Shown: positions 34,030-43,254 of the stretch, one piece after another
Layout of the letters: each line of letters opens with the position of its first letter
How positions within the stretch are numbered: the stretch's first letter is position 1
Source of the DNA: Polaribacter sp. WD7
GTDB lineage: Bacteria > Bacteroidota > Bacteroidia > Flavobacteriales > Flavobacteriaceae
Direction of reading: 5' to 3'
Assembly: GCF_003335085.1 (NCBI RefSeq)
Contig: NZ_QPEJ01000018.1
Span: 248,001 to 312,000 of the forward strand
Length of the DNA: 64,000 nucleotides
The notes under the pieces: model-generated
Told to the model about the DNA's origin: nothing
What the model saw: the letters and a program-made list of their open reading frames with translations, nothing else
Databases searched by the model: none
Made by a program: the position numbers and the translations under genes

Positions 34030-35019
34030 TTATACCAAATTATTTTCTACTAAATATTCGGCTATTTGAACTGTGTTTGTAGCTGCACCTTTACGTAAGT
34101 TATCTGCAACAATCCACAAATTTAAGGTATTTTCTTGAGACTCGTCTCTTCTAATTCTACCCACAAATACTTCATCTTTATCATTTGCATGTATTGGCAT
34201 TGGATATACGTTGTTAGCCAAATCATCTTGTACAACAACTCCTGGAGTGTCACTTAAAATTTGACGTACTTCTGCCAAATCAAAATCGTTTTCAAACTGA
34301 ACGTTAACGGCTTCAGAATGTCCGCCAGCAGTAGGAATACGAACTGCAGTTGCAGTTACAGAAAAAGATTGATCTCTTAAAATTTTCTTTGGTTCTTTAA
34401 CCAATTTCATCTCTTCTTTAGTGTATCCGTTTTCTAAGAAAATATCACAATGAGGCAATGCATTTCTACCAATTTTATGAGGATATGCCATTTCACCTTC
34501 AATACCTGCCTCTTCATTATCTAATTGTTGTACCGCTTTTACACCAGTACCAGAAACAGATTGATAGGTAGAAATTACTACACGTTTCATTTTGTATTTA
34601 GCATGTAAAGGAGCCAAAGCCATGACCAATTGAATGGTAGAACAATTAGGGTTAGCTATAATTTTATCATCAGCAGTCAATACATCACCATTAATTTCAG
34701 GAACCACTAATTTTTTATCAGGATCCATCCTCCAAGCAGAAGAGTTGTCAATAACAGTTGTGCCTACTTCGGCAAATTTTGGAGCCCATTCTAAAGAAGT
34801 TCCTCCTCCAGCAGAAAACAAAGCTATGTCTGGTTTTAAATTTACGGCATCTTGTAAAGTAACTACAGTATAGTCTTTTCCTTTATATGATAGTTTTTTA
34901 CCTGCAGATCTTTCTGACGCCACAGGAATTAATTCTGTGATAGGTAAATTACGCTCTTCTAATACTTTTAACATTACTGTGCCAACCATTCCAGTTGCAC
35001 CAACTACTGCTATTTTCAT
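34030..35019 (-). CDS. asd: Aspartate-semialdehyde dehydrogenase
   Basis: Asd reduces aspartyl phosphate to the semialdehyde for lysine, threonine, methionine and diaminopimelate synthesis. The 329-residue protein has the Rossmann start MKIAVVGATGMVGTVML, the active-site Cys in NPNCSTIQ (about 128-135), and SGTGVKAVQQLDNEE. A longer frame from 35085 is rejected because a TATTTTTG promoter box lies inside it. The 329-residue form has normal family length. Co-transcription with the downstream reductase is likely. Confidence 0.95.
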   Translation of the reverse strand: MKIAVVGATGMVGTVMLKVLEERNLPITELIPVASERSAGKKLSYKGKDYTVVTLQDAVNLKPDIALFSAGGGTSLEWAPKFAEVGTTVIDNSSAWRMDPDKKLVVPEINGDVLTADDKIIANPNCSTIQLVMALAPLHAKYKMKRVVISTYQSVSGTGVKAVQQLDNEEAGIEGEMAYPHKIGRNALPHCDIFLENGYTKEEMKLVKEPKKILRDQSFSVTATAVRIPTAGGHSEAVNVQFENDFDLAEVRQILSDTPGVVVQDDLANNVYPMPIHANDKDEVFVGRIRRDESQENTLNLWIVADNLRKGAATNTVQIAEYLVENNLV

Positions 35020-35063
35020 CAGTTTATTATTTAATGATTTTAATCTAGGTGCAAAGATGCAGA

Positions 35064-35071
35064 CAAAAATA
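35064..35071 (-). promoter_or_regulatory. -7 box of the asd promoter
   Basis: Read on the minus strand, TATTTTTG fits TAnnTTTG and gives a leader of about 40 nt before the ATG at 35019. Confidence 0.45.
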
Positions 35072-35198
35072 ATTGTATACATCATTTTTAGAATTATTTA
35101 CCAAAATAATTCGTATTGTTTAATTTATAACAACTTGATATAAATTTTATTTTACTTGATAGAAATAAAGAAATCATAGCTGATTTGCTATATTTTTT

Positions 35199-35206
35199 TA
35201 GCTTTG
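35199..35206 (+). promoter_or_regulatory. -7 box of the trhO promoter
   Basis: TAGCTTTG fits TAnnTTTG, 31 nt upstream of the ATG at 35238. Confidence 0.5.
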
Positions 35207-35237
35207 CAAAAAATAAGTTTAACCTAATTGGTATAGC

Positions 35238-36269
35238 ATGCAACTGTACAATAAGTTAAGCGCAAAAGAACGCGCTGCATTAATAGATGAGGCTGGTAAA
35301 GACCGTATAACAATTTCTTTTTACCAGTACCATCGTATAAAAAATCCACAAATTTTTAGAGATAAATTATTCTTAGAATGGAATGATTTAGAAGTTCTTG
35401 GAAGAACTTATGTTTCTTACGAAGGCATAAATGCTCAAATTTCTGTACCCTCAGAAAATTTTTTGGCACTAAAAAATCAATTAGATAGTATTTCTTTTTT
35501 AGAAGGAATCCGATTAAACGTAGCCATAGAACATGACAACAAATCTTTTTTAAAACTAAAAGTTAAGGTTAGAAATAAAATTGTAGCAGATGGTTTAAAT
35601 GACGATACTTTTGATGTTACAGACAAAGGAGTACATTTAAATGCGGCAGAGTTTAATGCAATGTTGGCAAACCCAGATACAGTTTGTGTAGATATGCGTA
35701 ACCATTATGAAAGTGAAATTGGTCATTTTGATGGCGCTATAACTCCAGATGTAGATACCTTTAGAGATTCTTTAGATATTATAGAAGAAGATTTAAAAGA
35801 CCATAAAGAAGATAAAAATTTGTTGATGTATTGTACAGGAGGAATCCGTTGCGAAAAAGCCTCAGCTTACTACAAACACAAGGGGTTTAAAAATGTTTTT
35901 CAATTAGAAGGAGGTATTATAGAATATACACGTCAAGTAAAACAAGAAGGCATAGAAAATAAATTTATTGGTAAAAATTTTGTGTTTGACCATAGAAGGG
36001 CAGAAAAAATTTCTGATGATATAATCGCCAATTGTCATCAATGCGGAAAGCCCTGTGATACACATACCAATTGTGCTAATGAAGCATGTCATTTATTGTT
36101 TATTCAGTGCGATGATTGTGCAGAAAAAATGGAAAATACTTGCTCTACAGATTGTCAAGAAATTATTCATTTGTCTTATGAAGAGCAAAAAGCATTACGC
36201 AAAGGAAAAGGCAACAGTAATAAAATCTTTAAAAAAGGACGTTCTGAAAAGTTGAAGTTTAAAAATTAA
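35238..36269 (+). CDS. trhO: Oxygen-dependent tRNA uridine(34) hydroxylase, rhodanese family
   Basis: TrhO (YceA) hydroxylates U34 of some tRNAs using oxygen. The 343-residue protein has an N-terminal acylphosphatase-like domain (about 25-115) and a rhodanese domain (about 130-235). The catalytic C199 lies in YCTGGIRCEKA. A Cys-rich tail (about 265-306: CHQCGKPC, CANEAC, CDDC, CSTDC) resembles a metal-binding knuckle and is typical of the longer family members. It is a single gene with its own promoter and probable terminator. Confidence 0.9.
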   Translation: MQLYNKLSAKERAALIDEAGKDRITISFYQYHRIKNPQIFRDKLFLEWNDLEVLGRTYVSYEGINAQISVPSENFLALKNQLDSISFLEGIRLNVAIEHDNKSFLKLKVKVRNKIVADGLNDDTFDVTDKGVHLNAAEFNAMLANPDTVCVDMRNHYESEIGHFDGAITPDVDTFRDSLDIIEEDLKDHKEDKNLLMYCTGGIRCEKASAYYKHKGFKNVFQLEGGIIEYTRQVKQEGIENKFIGKNFVFDHRRAEKISDDIIANCHQCGKPCDTHTNCANEACHLLFIQCDDCAEKMENTCSTDCQEIIHLSYEEQKALRKGKGNSNKIFKKGRSEKLKFKN

Positions 36270-36303
36270 ATTTCGAATTATAAATTTACAATTACTATTC
36301 GTA

Positions 36304-36346
36304 GAAAAGGCTTAAATTAATTTAAAATTATTTGAACCTTTTTTAT
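36304..36346. terminator. Imperfect bidirectional terminator after trhO
   Basis: AAAAGGCTTAAAT and ATTTGAACCTTTT make an imperfect 13-bp stem followed by TTTT on the plus strand. It lies between trhO and the convergent broken lipoprotein gene. Confidence 0.45.
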
Positions 36347-36754
36347 TACTGTTTTACTAGTTGAATAATATCTGTGCGATTTTCTTTTTCAATGAATGAT
36401 AATAAATTATCATCTTGTATTTCATAAATAAAAAAACCAGGACTATTTTCTTGTTTAAAAGGTTTGTTGAATTTTTGTATTTCAGCACTTTTCCATTGAT
36501 GTTTTTCAACAGTTAAATACAGTTTTTGTTGTTTTACAGACCATTTACCATCGTAAATTAAACCGCAAGCATTATAATGAAAGGTACTATCCTTAGATAA
36601 AGTTAATTCTTAAGTTGCTAATATTACTATTGTTTAAATAGTATATTTTTTGCCATATAGTAATATTTTTACTCTGATAATTACCAACTAAGCTTTGTTC
36701 TTTTTCTGAACAAGACAACAAGAAAAAAATGATTATGAGATAATACCTATTCAT
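36346..36754 (-). pseudogene. Small lipoprotein gene broken by a frameshift
   Basis: The minus-strand frame opens at 36754 with MNRYYLIIIFFLLSCSEKEQ, a lipoprotein signal with lipobox LLSC (C15). It reads 53 codons to a stop at 36593. In the next frame, without a break of sense, it continues ELTLSKDSTFHYNACG, YDGKWSVKQQKLYLTVEKH, and on to TDIIQLVKQ with stop at 36346. The shift is near 36605-36615. Restored, it would be about 135 residues, a copper-resistance- or lipocalin-like small beta protein by appearance only. It explains most of the 761-bp gap before ricT. A sequencing error in an A/T run is possible. Confidence 0.65.
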
Positions 36755-36876
36755 ATAATTTAAAGAAGGTAACTTTATTTCGCAATTTAAAAGATTGTTT
36801 TCTTTTTACACTTAAACCTAAAAAGAAAGTTTTTACAAGTTTCTAATAAGAATTACTTTTTTTGTCAAAAATTTAA

Positions 36877-36926
36877 ATTTTATTGCTCAACTAGATTTCA
36901 TATATTTACTGATTAAGCAATAAAAT
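36877..36926 (+). repeat. Long-range inverted repeat upstream of ricT
   Basis: ATTTTATTGCT and AGCAATAAAAT form a perfect 11-bp stem with a 28-base loop, about 105 nt before ricT. It could be a terminator remnant for either direction or a regulatory structure. No T tract follows. Confidence 0.4.
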
Positions 36927-36983
36927 CTATTTTTATTGTAAATATTTGATTATCAATTTTAAATAAAACTTTAGTAACACATA

Positions 36984-37000
36984 GTTTGTAGTATACAAAC
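36984..37000. promoter_or_regulatory. 17-bp palindrome 30 bp before ricT, possible operator
   Basis: GTTTGTA-GTA-TACAAAC is a perfect inverted repeat with a three-base centre, the form of a dimeric repressor site. No TAnnTTTG box is obvious next to it. The bound factor is unknown. Confidence 0.35.
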
Positions 37001-37030
37001 AAGTTTGCAATAACTAAAGTCTAGATATAT

Positions 37031-38395
37031 ATGGCATGTGGTAGTTGTGGTACAACAGAAAATGGTGTACCAAGAGGTTGTAAAAGTAACGGTAATTGTG
37101 GATCAGGAACTTGCGGAAGCGGTAGTCAAAAATTAGCCGTTTTTGATTGGTTGTCTAACATGACACTACCTAGCGGACAAGAACGGTTCAATATTTTTGA
37201 AGTTCGTTTTAAAAACGGAAGAAAGCATTTTTTTAAAAATCCAGATAATTTACCCATAACCATGGGAGATATTGTTGCTGTTGAAGGAAATCCAGGACAC
37301 GATATTGGTACCGTTTCTCTAGCAGGAGAATTGGTGAAAGTGCAAATGAAAAAGCACAAAGTTGCACAAGACAGCGAAGAGATTAAAAAAATCTATAGAA
37401 AAGCAACCCAAAAAGATATTGACATTTGGCAACAGGCCAGAGCAAAAGAAGAAGAAACGCAACGTAGAGGTAGAGAAATTTTAGGAAAATTAGGTCTTAA
37501 AATGAAACTCTCTGATGTAGAATATCAAGGAGATGGCAATAAAGCTACTTTTTATTATACTGCAGATGCTAGAGTAGATTTTAGACAATTAATTAGAGAT
37601 TTGGCAAGTGCTTTTTCTATTCGTGTAGAAATGAAACAAGTAGGTGCAAGACAAGAAGCTGCACGTTTAGGCGGGGTAGGTTCTTGTGGTAGAGAGTTGT
37701 GTTGCTCTACATGGTTAACAGATTTTAGAAAAGTAACTACGTCTGCAGCGCGTTATCAGCAATTGTCTTTAAATCCACTAAAATTAGCGGGTCAATGTGG
37801 CAAATTAAAATGTTGTTTAAATTTTGAGTTAGATACGTATTTAGATGCACTAAAATCTTTTCCTAAACAAGATGTAGTTTTAAAAACCGAAAAAGGAGAC
37901 GCTGTTTTTGTAAAGATGGATATTTTTAAACAACATCTTTGGTATACCTACAAAGAAGAACGTTTTAAATGGTTTAGATTAACATTAGAACAAGTTTTAG
38001 AAATAATAGAACTCAATAAAAATAATGAGAAATCAGCAACGTTAGAAGAGTACGAGTCTGATGTAGTTATTCCAGAAAAAGTAGATTTTGAAGACGCTGT
38101 GGGTCAAGACAGTTTAACGCGTTTTGATGCACCAAAAAAGAGTAAAAGAAACAGAAACAACCGAAATAGACACAAGAAAAAACCTGCAGCGGCAAGTACA
38201 GATACAAACACAAAGCAACCAAATAGAAACCAGAAAAGAAAACCACCAGCAAAAAAACAGCATAACCCGCAACAGAAACAACAACAAAACCAAAATGTAC
38301 CAAAAGGAGAGGTGAAAAAAAACACCAAACCAAGAAGAAATAACCGAAACCGTAAAAATAACAATCCTAAAAATGGCAACAGTTCAGAAAAATAA
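37031..38395 (+). CDS. ricT: RicT/YaaT family PSP1-domain protein
   Basis: The 454-residue protein has a Cys-rich start (C3, C6, C17, C23, C28), a PSP1 domain (about 40-270), and a long basic Lys/Asn/Gln tail from about 370. The cluster-binding motifs CGRELCCSTWL and CGKLKCCLNFE are those of RicT, which with RicA and RicF carries Fe-S clusters and directs RNase Y processing in Bacillus. RicA and RicF are not in this window, so the partner set in Bacteroidetes is unknown. gldH overlaps its last 23 bases, implying coupling with gliding genes. Confidence 0.88.
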   Translation: MACGSCGTTENGVPRGCKSNGNCGSGTCGSGSQKLAVFDWLSNMTLPSGQERFNIFEVRFKNGRKHFFKNPDNLPITMGDIVAVEGNPGHDIGTVSLAGELVKVQMKKHKVAQDSEEIKKIYRKATQKDIDIWQQARAKEEETQRRGREILGKLGLKMKLSDVEYQGDGNKATFYYTADARVDFRQLIRDLASAFSIRVEMKQVGARQEAARLGGVGSCGRELCCSTWLTDFRKVTTSAARYQQLSLNPLKLAGQCGKLKCCLNFELDTYLDALKSFPKQDVVLKTEKGDAVFVKMDIFKQHLWYTYKEERFKWFRLTLEQVLEIIELNKNNEKSATLEEYESDVVIPEKVDFEDAVGQDSLTRFDAPKKSKRNRNNRNRHKKKPAAASTDTNTKQPNRNQKRKPPAKKQHNPQQKQQQNQNVPKGEVKKNTKPRRNNRNRKNNNPKNGNSSEK

Positions 38396-38873
38396 TCTCT
38401 TTTTTATTTTTTTCGGATTTCTTTTTTTAATCTTTTCTTGTGACGATAAAATAGATTTTAATCAATATAAACCCATTAATGCTAAAGGTTGGAAAGCAAA
38501 TGAAAACGTTTTTTTCGAGTTTGAAGTAACAGACACAATTTCTCAAAAAAATCTATTTATAAATATTAGAAATAATAGTGATTATGAATTTAGTAACTTA
38601 TACCTTATTACAGCATTAAATTTTCCAGATGCTACTGTTGTTATTGATACTTTGCAATATCAAATGGCAGACGAAACAGGTCAATATTTGGGCACTGGTA
38701 TCACAGAAATTAAAGACAACAAGTTATTTTATAAAGAAAAAAAAACGTTTTCTGTTGCAGGAAAATATAAGTTTTCCGTGCGTCACGCAATGCGAAAAAA
38801 CGGAGCAATAAATCCTATAGAATTTTTGAAAGGAATTCAAGACGTGGGATTAAGTATTGAAAAAATAGAATAG
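38373..38873 (+). CDS. gldH: Gliding motility lipoprotein GldH
   Basis: This 166-residue lipoprotein has the signal MATVQKNNLFFIFFGFLFLI and lipobox IFSC (C23). It then has the GldH pattern DKIDFNQYKPINAKGW, FFEFEVTDTISQKNLFINIRN, and HAMRKNGAINPIEFLKGIQDVGLSIE. GldH is required for gliding, and for chitin use, in Flavobacterium johnsoniae. Its start lies within ricT and pbp1A begins 14 nt later, the usual order in Flavobacteriia. It supports a type IX secretion/gliding lifestyle together with porZ at 50417. Confidence 0.92.
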   Translation: MATVQKNNLFFIFFGFLFLIFSCDDKIDFNQYKPINAKGWKANENVFFEFEVTDTISQKNLFINIRNNSDYEFSNLYLITALNFPDATVVIDTLQYQMADETGQYLGTGITEIKDNKLFYKEKKTFSVAGKYKFSVRHAMRKNGAINPIEFLKGIQDVGLSIEKIE

Positions 38874-38887
38874 AATATAGTTTTATC

Positions 38888-41173
38888 ATGACAAAAAAGA
38901 AAAAAACCACTAGTTTTAAAACATACATCAAATGGTTTTGGGGAGTCGTCTTAGGAGGCTTTGGGGCAGTATTACTGTTATTTTTTTTAGCATCAGTAGG
39001 TGTTTTTGGAACTTTACCAACTTTTGAAGAACTAGAAAACCCACAAACAAATTTAGCTACAGAGGTAATTTCTGCAGATGGTAAAACCATTGGTAAGTAC
39101 GCTACAGAAAACAGAACACCAATTAACTATAAAGAGCTACCACAAAATATTGTAGATGCTTTAATAGCTACAGAAGATGAACGTTTTTATGAACATTCTG
39201 GGATAGATTTTAGAGGTACTGCCAGAGCAATTTTAAAACCAGGAAGTGGGGGTGCAAGCACCATAACGCAGCAATTGGCAAAAAATTTATTTACCAAAAG
39301 AGCTTCAAGTAATATTTTTAAAAGGGTATTACAAAAAGCAAAAGAATGGATTGTGGCTATAAAATTAGAAAGACAGTACACTAAGCAAGAAATTATTGCA
39401 ATGTACTTAAATACCCAAGACTTTATTTTTAATGCGGTTGGTATTCGTTCTGCAGCAAGAATTTACTTTGGTAAAGAAGCCAAAGATTTAGATCTTCAAG
39501 AATCGGCAATTTTGGTAGCAATGTTAAAAAATCCAAGACAATACAATCCAAACAGAAGTATTTCAAAGAAAAAATCATTTCTTAGAAGAAACGTTGTTTT
39601 TGCCCAGATGCATAAAAATAACCTAATTACGAGTAAAGAAAAAGACTCGCTTCAGCAATTGCCTTTAAAAATTAATTATACACCAGAAAGTCATTCAGAT
39701 GGGTATGCAACTTATTTTAGAATGTATTTACAGAAATATTTAAGAAAATGGGTGCAAAACAATCCAAAACCAAATGGAGAGCAATACAACATTTTTAGAG
39801 ACGGACTAAAAATCTATGTAACTATAGATTCGCGCATGCAAAAATATGCAGAAGAAGCTGTACAAGAACACATGGCCAACTTGCAATCTTATTTTTTTAA
39901 AGAGCAAGCAAAAAACAAAACAGCACCTTTTTATGATCTTAAAAAAGAACAAATTAATAATATCTATCAACGTGCTAAGAAAAATTCTGTGCGTTATAAA
40001 AGGCTAAAAAACGCAGGAAAATCTGAAAAAGAAATTGAAAACATTTTTAAAACAAAGGTACAAATGCGTGTTTTTTCTTGGAAAGGAGACAAAGACACCT
40101 TACTTACACCTTACGATTCTATAAAATACTACAAACATTTTTTACGATCTGGGTTATTGTCTATAGCTCCACAATCTGGACACATAAAAGCTTGGGTTGG
40201 TGGTATAGATAACAAACATTTTAAATATGATGCAGTAGCACAACAATCAAGACAAGTGGGTTCTACGTTTAAACCGTTTGTATATGCTACAGCAATTAAT
40301 CAATTAAAATTATCTCCTTGTGATACATATCCTAATACCCCATACACAATACCAAAAGGAAAATACGGAATTAAAGAAGAATGGACACCTAAGAATTCAA
40401 ATGATCAATATGGTGGTATGCTTAGTCTTAAGGATGGATTAGCAGGTTCTGTAAACACAATGTCTGCAAGGTTAGTAGATATGGTTTCTCCTGTAAATGT
40501 AGTTCGTTTGGCAAAGTCTGCAGGTATTGAAAGTGATATAATGGCAAACCCATCTATAGCATTAGGAGCTGTAGATTTATCACTTATAGAAATGGTAGGT
40601 GCTTACGCAACTTTTGCAAATAAAGGTTTACGAGTAGAACCTATGATTTTAACAAGAATAGAAGATAAAAATGGTACGGTTTTACAAGAGTTTATACCAA
40701 AAACCAAAGAAGTTTTAAGTGAAGAATCTGCCTATGTTGTTTTAGATCTTTTAAAAGGAGTTACCCAATCTGGGTCTGGAGTTCGTTTACGATTACCTTG
40801 GAAAAAAGCAGATTATATTACTGGGCATCCGTATAAATTCACAAATCCAATAGCAGGTAAAACAGGTACAACTCAAAATCAATCAGATGGCTGGTTTATG
40901 GGTATTGTGCCAAATTTAGCAACTGGTGTTTGGACAGGAGGCGAAGATAGAGCAACCCATTTTGCAGGAATAACCAAAGGTCAAGGCGCAACAATGGCAT
41001 TACCAACTTGGGCTTTGTTTATGCAAAAATGTTATGCAGATACGTCTTTAAGAATTAGTCAAGAAGATTTTGAAAAACCAGAGTTACTTACCATAAATAT
41101 AGATTGTGGTGATAAAAAACCTGAGGAAGATGAAAACAAAATTATAATCCCAGAAGAAGACACAGATTTCTAA
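38888..41173 (+). CDS. Penicillin-binding protein 1A, bifunctional transglycosylase/transpeptidase
   Basis: The 761-residue protein has one N-terminal membrane helix (about 18-40). A GT51 transglycosylase domain follows, with ATEDERFYEHSGIDFRG and GGASTITQQLAKNLF. The transpeptidase domain has the catalytic SxxK in QVGSTFKPFVY, an SVN motif (GSVNTMSARL), and KTGTTQNQSDGW. It builds and cross-links peptidoglycan. Both active sites are intact. It lies between gldH and an acyl-CoA ligase with short gaps (14 and 11 nt). Confidence 0.94.
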   Translation: MTKKKKTTSFKTYIKWFWGVVLGGFGAVLLLFFLASVGVFGTLPTFEELENPQTNLATEVISADGKTIGKYATENRTPINYKELPQNIVDALIATEDERFYEHSGIDFRGTARAILKPGSGGASTITQQLAKNLFTKRASSNIFKRVLQKAKEWIVAIKLERQYTKQEIIAMYLNTQDFIFNAVGIRSAARIYFGKEAKDLDLQESAILVAMLKNPRQYNPNRSISKKKSFLRRNVVFAQMHKNNLITSKEKDSLQQLPLKINYTPESHSDGYATYFRMYLQKYLRKWVQNNPKPNGEQYNIFRDGLKIYVTIDSRMQKYAEEAVQEHMANLQSYFFKEQAKNKTAPFYDLKKEQINNIYQRAKKNSVRYKRLKNAGKSEKEIENIFKTKVQMRVFSWKGDKDTLLTPYDSIKYYKHFLRSGLLSIAPQSGHIKAWVGGIDNKHFKYDAVAQQSRQVGSTFKPFVYATAINQLKLSPCDTYPNTPYTIPKGKYGIKEEWTPKNSNDQYGGMLSLKDGLAGSVNTMSARLVDMVSPVNVVRLAKSAGIESDIMANPSIALGAVDLSLIEMVGAYATFANKGLRVEPMILTRIEDKNGTVLQEFIPKTKEVLSEESAYVVLDLLKGVTQSGSGVRLRLPWKKADYITGHPYKFTNPIAGKTGTTQNQSDGWFMGIVPNLATGVWTGGEDRATHFAGITKGQGATMALPTWALFMQKCYADTSLRISQEDFEKPELLTINIDCGDKKPEEDENKIIIPEEDTDF

Positions 41174-41184
41174 AACCATTTTGT

Positions 41185-42993
41185 ATGACTTGGAAACCAA
41201 CTAAAAAAAGCATCCAGAATTCTAATATTGGTAAACTCATGAAAAAGCTAGAGTTTACTAATTATGATGATTTATGGAGTTGGTCAGTACAAAATAAAGA
41301 AGAGTTTTGGCAGCAAACTGTAGCTTCTTTAAATATTATTCAACATAAAAAATACGATCAAATTTTAAATTTGAATGATGGTGCTACTCAAGCAAAATGG
41401 TTGTATGGAGCAAGCTTAAATATCGTAGATTCTTGTTTTCAAAACGATGATGATGCTACAGCTATTGTTTTTCAAAAACCAAACAAAGACCTTCAAAAGA
41501 TAAATCAAAAAGAACTCTTACTACTCGTTAATAGAATAGCCAATAGTTTTGCAAAGCTTCATATTAAAACAGGTGATACTATAGCTATAGATTTACCCAT
41601 GACTTTAGAGTGTGTTGCCATATACTTGGCAGCCATAAAAGCAGGTATTAAGGTGGCCACCATTGTAGATAGTTTTACACCACAAGAAATTGCAGTAAGA
41701 CTAGAAATTACCAAGCCAAAAGTAGTATTTACTCAAGATTTCTTATCTAGAGCAGGTAAATCTTTTCCGCTGTATAAAAAGGTGGTTAGTGCAAACGCAG
41801 CTAAAATTATTGTATTACAAACAACTACCAGTAATGATTTTTCTTTAAGAGAGCAAGATCTTTTTTGGGATGATTTTCTATCAGAAAACACCAATTTTAC
41901 ATCTGTAAAACAAACACCACAAGAGAGTATTACCATCTTATTTTCATCAGGTACAACAGGAGAACCTAAGGCTATTCCTTGGAATCATACTACGGCTATA
42001 AAAGCAGCATCAGATGGTTTGTATCATCAAAATATTCAACAAAACGATGTTGTTTGTTGGCCAACCAATTTAGGATGGATGATGGGGCCTTGGTTAATTT
42101 TTGCAACCTTACTAAACAAAGCAACTATAGCTTTGTATTATGATGCACCTTTGCAATCAGACTTTGGTATGTTTGTGCAAAATGCAAAAGTGAGCATGTT
42201 AGGTGTAATTCCTAGTATTGTAAAACACTGGAAAAACTCAGGTTGTATGGAGCCTTTAGATTGGAGTGTTATTAAAAACTTTAGTTCTACAGGAGAGGTT
42301 TCTAATCCTACAGAAATGCAATATTTAATGCAATTGGCAAACAATAAACCAGTTATAGAATATTGCGGAGGTACAGAAATTGGCGGCGGTTATGTAACAA
42401 GTACAGTGGTTCAAGAAAATATAGCCAGTACTTTTTCTACAAAAGCTTTAGGTAGTGATTTTGTACTGCTGGATGACAACCATCAAAAAACAAAAAAAGG
42501 CGAGGTATTTTTAATACCACCAATTATGGGGCTTTCTACAATGCTATTAAATAAAAATCATCATGCTATTTATTATAAAGATACTCCTAAGTATACGACT
42601 ATTTTAAGAAGACACGGAGATGAATTAGCAGAGTTAGATGATGGTTATTTTAAAATTTTAGGACGTGTAGATGATGCCATGAATTTAGGCGGAATTAAAG
42701 TAAGTGCTACCCAAATAGAACAAGTAATTAGTACTCTAGACTTTGTAAAAGAATGTGCAGCTATAGCTGTAGCTCCAAAAGATGGAGGACCAGCAAAATT
42801 GGTTGTTTTTTATGTTTGTAAAGAAACAAAAACCTTAAGTGATGAAGATCGTTTATTACATGCCCAAAAAGTAGTAAAAAAGCAGATGAACCCTTTGTTT
42901 AAAGTGTCAGATTTAATAAAAATTGATGTTTTACCAAGAACAGCATCTAACAAAGTTATGAGAAGAACATTAAGAGATAGTTATAAGAACTAG
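41185..42993 (+). CDS. AMP-forming acyl-CoA synthetase (acetoacetate/acetate-CoA ligase-like)
   Basis: The 602-residue ANL enzyme has an ACS-type N-terminal region (YDDLWSWSVQNKEEFWQQ), the ATP-binding loop FSSGTTGEPKAIPWNH near 250, and YCGGTEIGGGY. It also has DGYFKILGRVDDAMNLGGIK and the C-terminal catalytic Lys in RTASNKVMRR. It resembles acetoacetyl-CoA synthetases but is shorter than the usual 650 residues. The acid substrate is therefore not certain. It is co-directional with pbp1A (11-nt gap) and followed by a small membrane protein 3 nt later. Confidence 0.82.
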   Translation: MTWKPTKKSIQNSNIGKLMKKLEFTNYDDLWSWSVQNKEEFWQQTVASLNIIQHKKYDQILNLNDGATQAKWLYGASLNIVDSCFQNDDDATAIVFQKPNKDLQKINQKELLLLVNRIANSFAKLHIKTGDTIAIDLPMTLECVAIYLAAIKAGIKVATIVDSFTPQEIAVRLEITKPKVVFTQDFLSRAGKSFPLYKKVVSANAAKIIVLQTTTSNDFSLREQDLFWDDFLSENTNFTSVKQTPQESITILFSSGTTGEPKAIPWNHTTAIKAASDGLYHQNIQQNDVVCWPTNLGWMMGPWLIFATLLNKATIALYYDAPLQSDFGMFVQNAKVSMLGVIPSIVKHWKNSGCMEPLDWSVIKNFSSTGEVSNPTEMQYLMQLANNKPVIEYCGGTEIGGGYVTSTVVQENIASTFSTKALGSDFVLLDDNHQKTKKGEVFLIPPIMGLSTMLLNKNHHAIYYKDTPKYTTILRRHGDELAELDDGYFKILGRVDDAMNLGGIKVSATQIEQVISTLDFVKECAAIAVAPKDGGPAKLVVFYVCKETKTLSDEDRLLHAQKVVKKQMNPLFKVSDLIKIDVLPRTASNKVMRRTLRDSYKN

Positions 42994-42996
42994 ATA

Positions 42997-43221
42997 ATGA
43001 AGAATATCGCTAAGTTTCCAAAATTATTTTTTGTAATTACTTTTTTAATACTATATCTAATTACTTATTTGTGTGGCATAGAAAACCCTATGTTAAGAAC
43101 GGTGTTTTCTATTACGCTAGCTTTTATTTTATCTCCCAAAAAAAAGAAAATCAAAACACAAACAGGAGAACAAATACAAATTACTTGGCTATTTTTAAAA
43201 AAACCAATCATTTTAGAATAA
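42997..43221 (+). CDS. 74-residue membrane protein, unknown
   Basis: The protein has two short hydrophobic stretches (about 9-26 LFFVITFLILYLITYLCG, and 33-46 LRTVFSITLAFILS). A basic run KKKKIK and a polar tail follow. It starts 3 nt after the ligase gene, so it is likely translated with it. I do not recognise a named family. Context suggests a small conserved flavobacterial membrane protein. Confidence 0.6.
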   Translation: MKNIAKFPKLFFVITFLILYLITYLCGIENPMLRTVFSITLAFILSPKKKKIKTQTGEQIQITWLFLKKPIILE

Positions 43222-43254
43222 CTCAATATTTTTTTATTATACAAAAAGTTTTTT

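Noticed and set aside
38067..38379. Several ORFs opposite or offset to the 3' part of ricT
   Set aside because: They come from the repetitive Lys/Asn/Gln-coding tail, giving Phe/Leu/Cys-rich or Thr/Gln-rich shadows.
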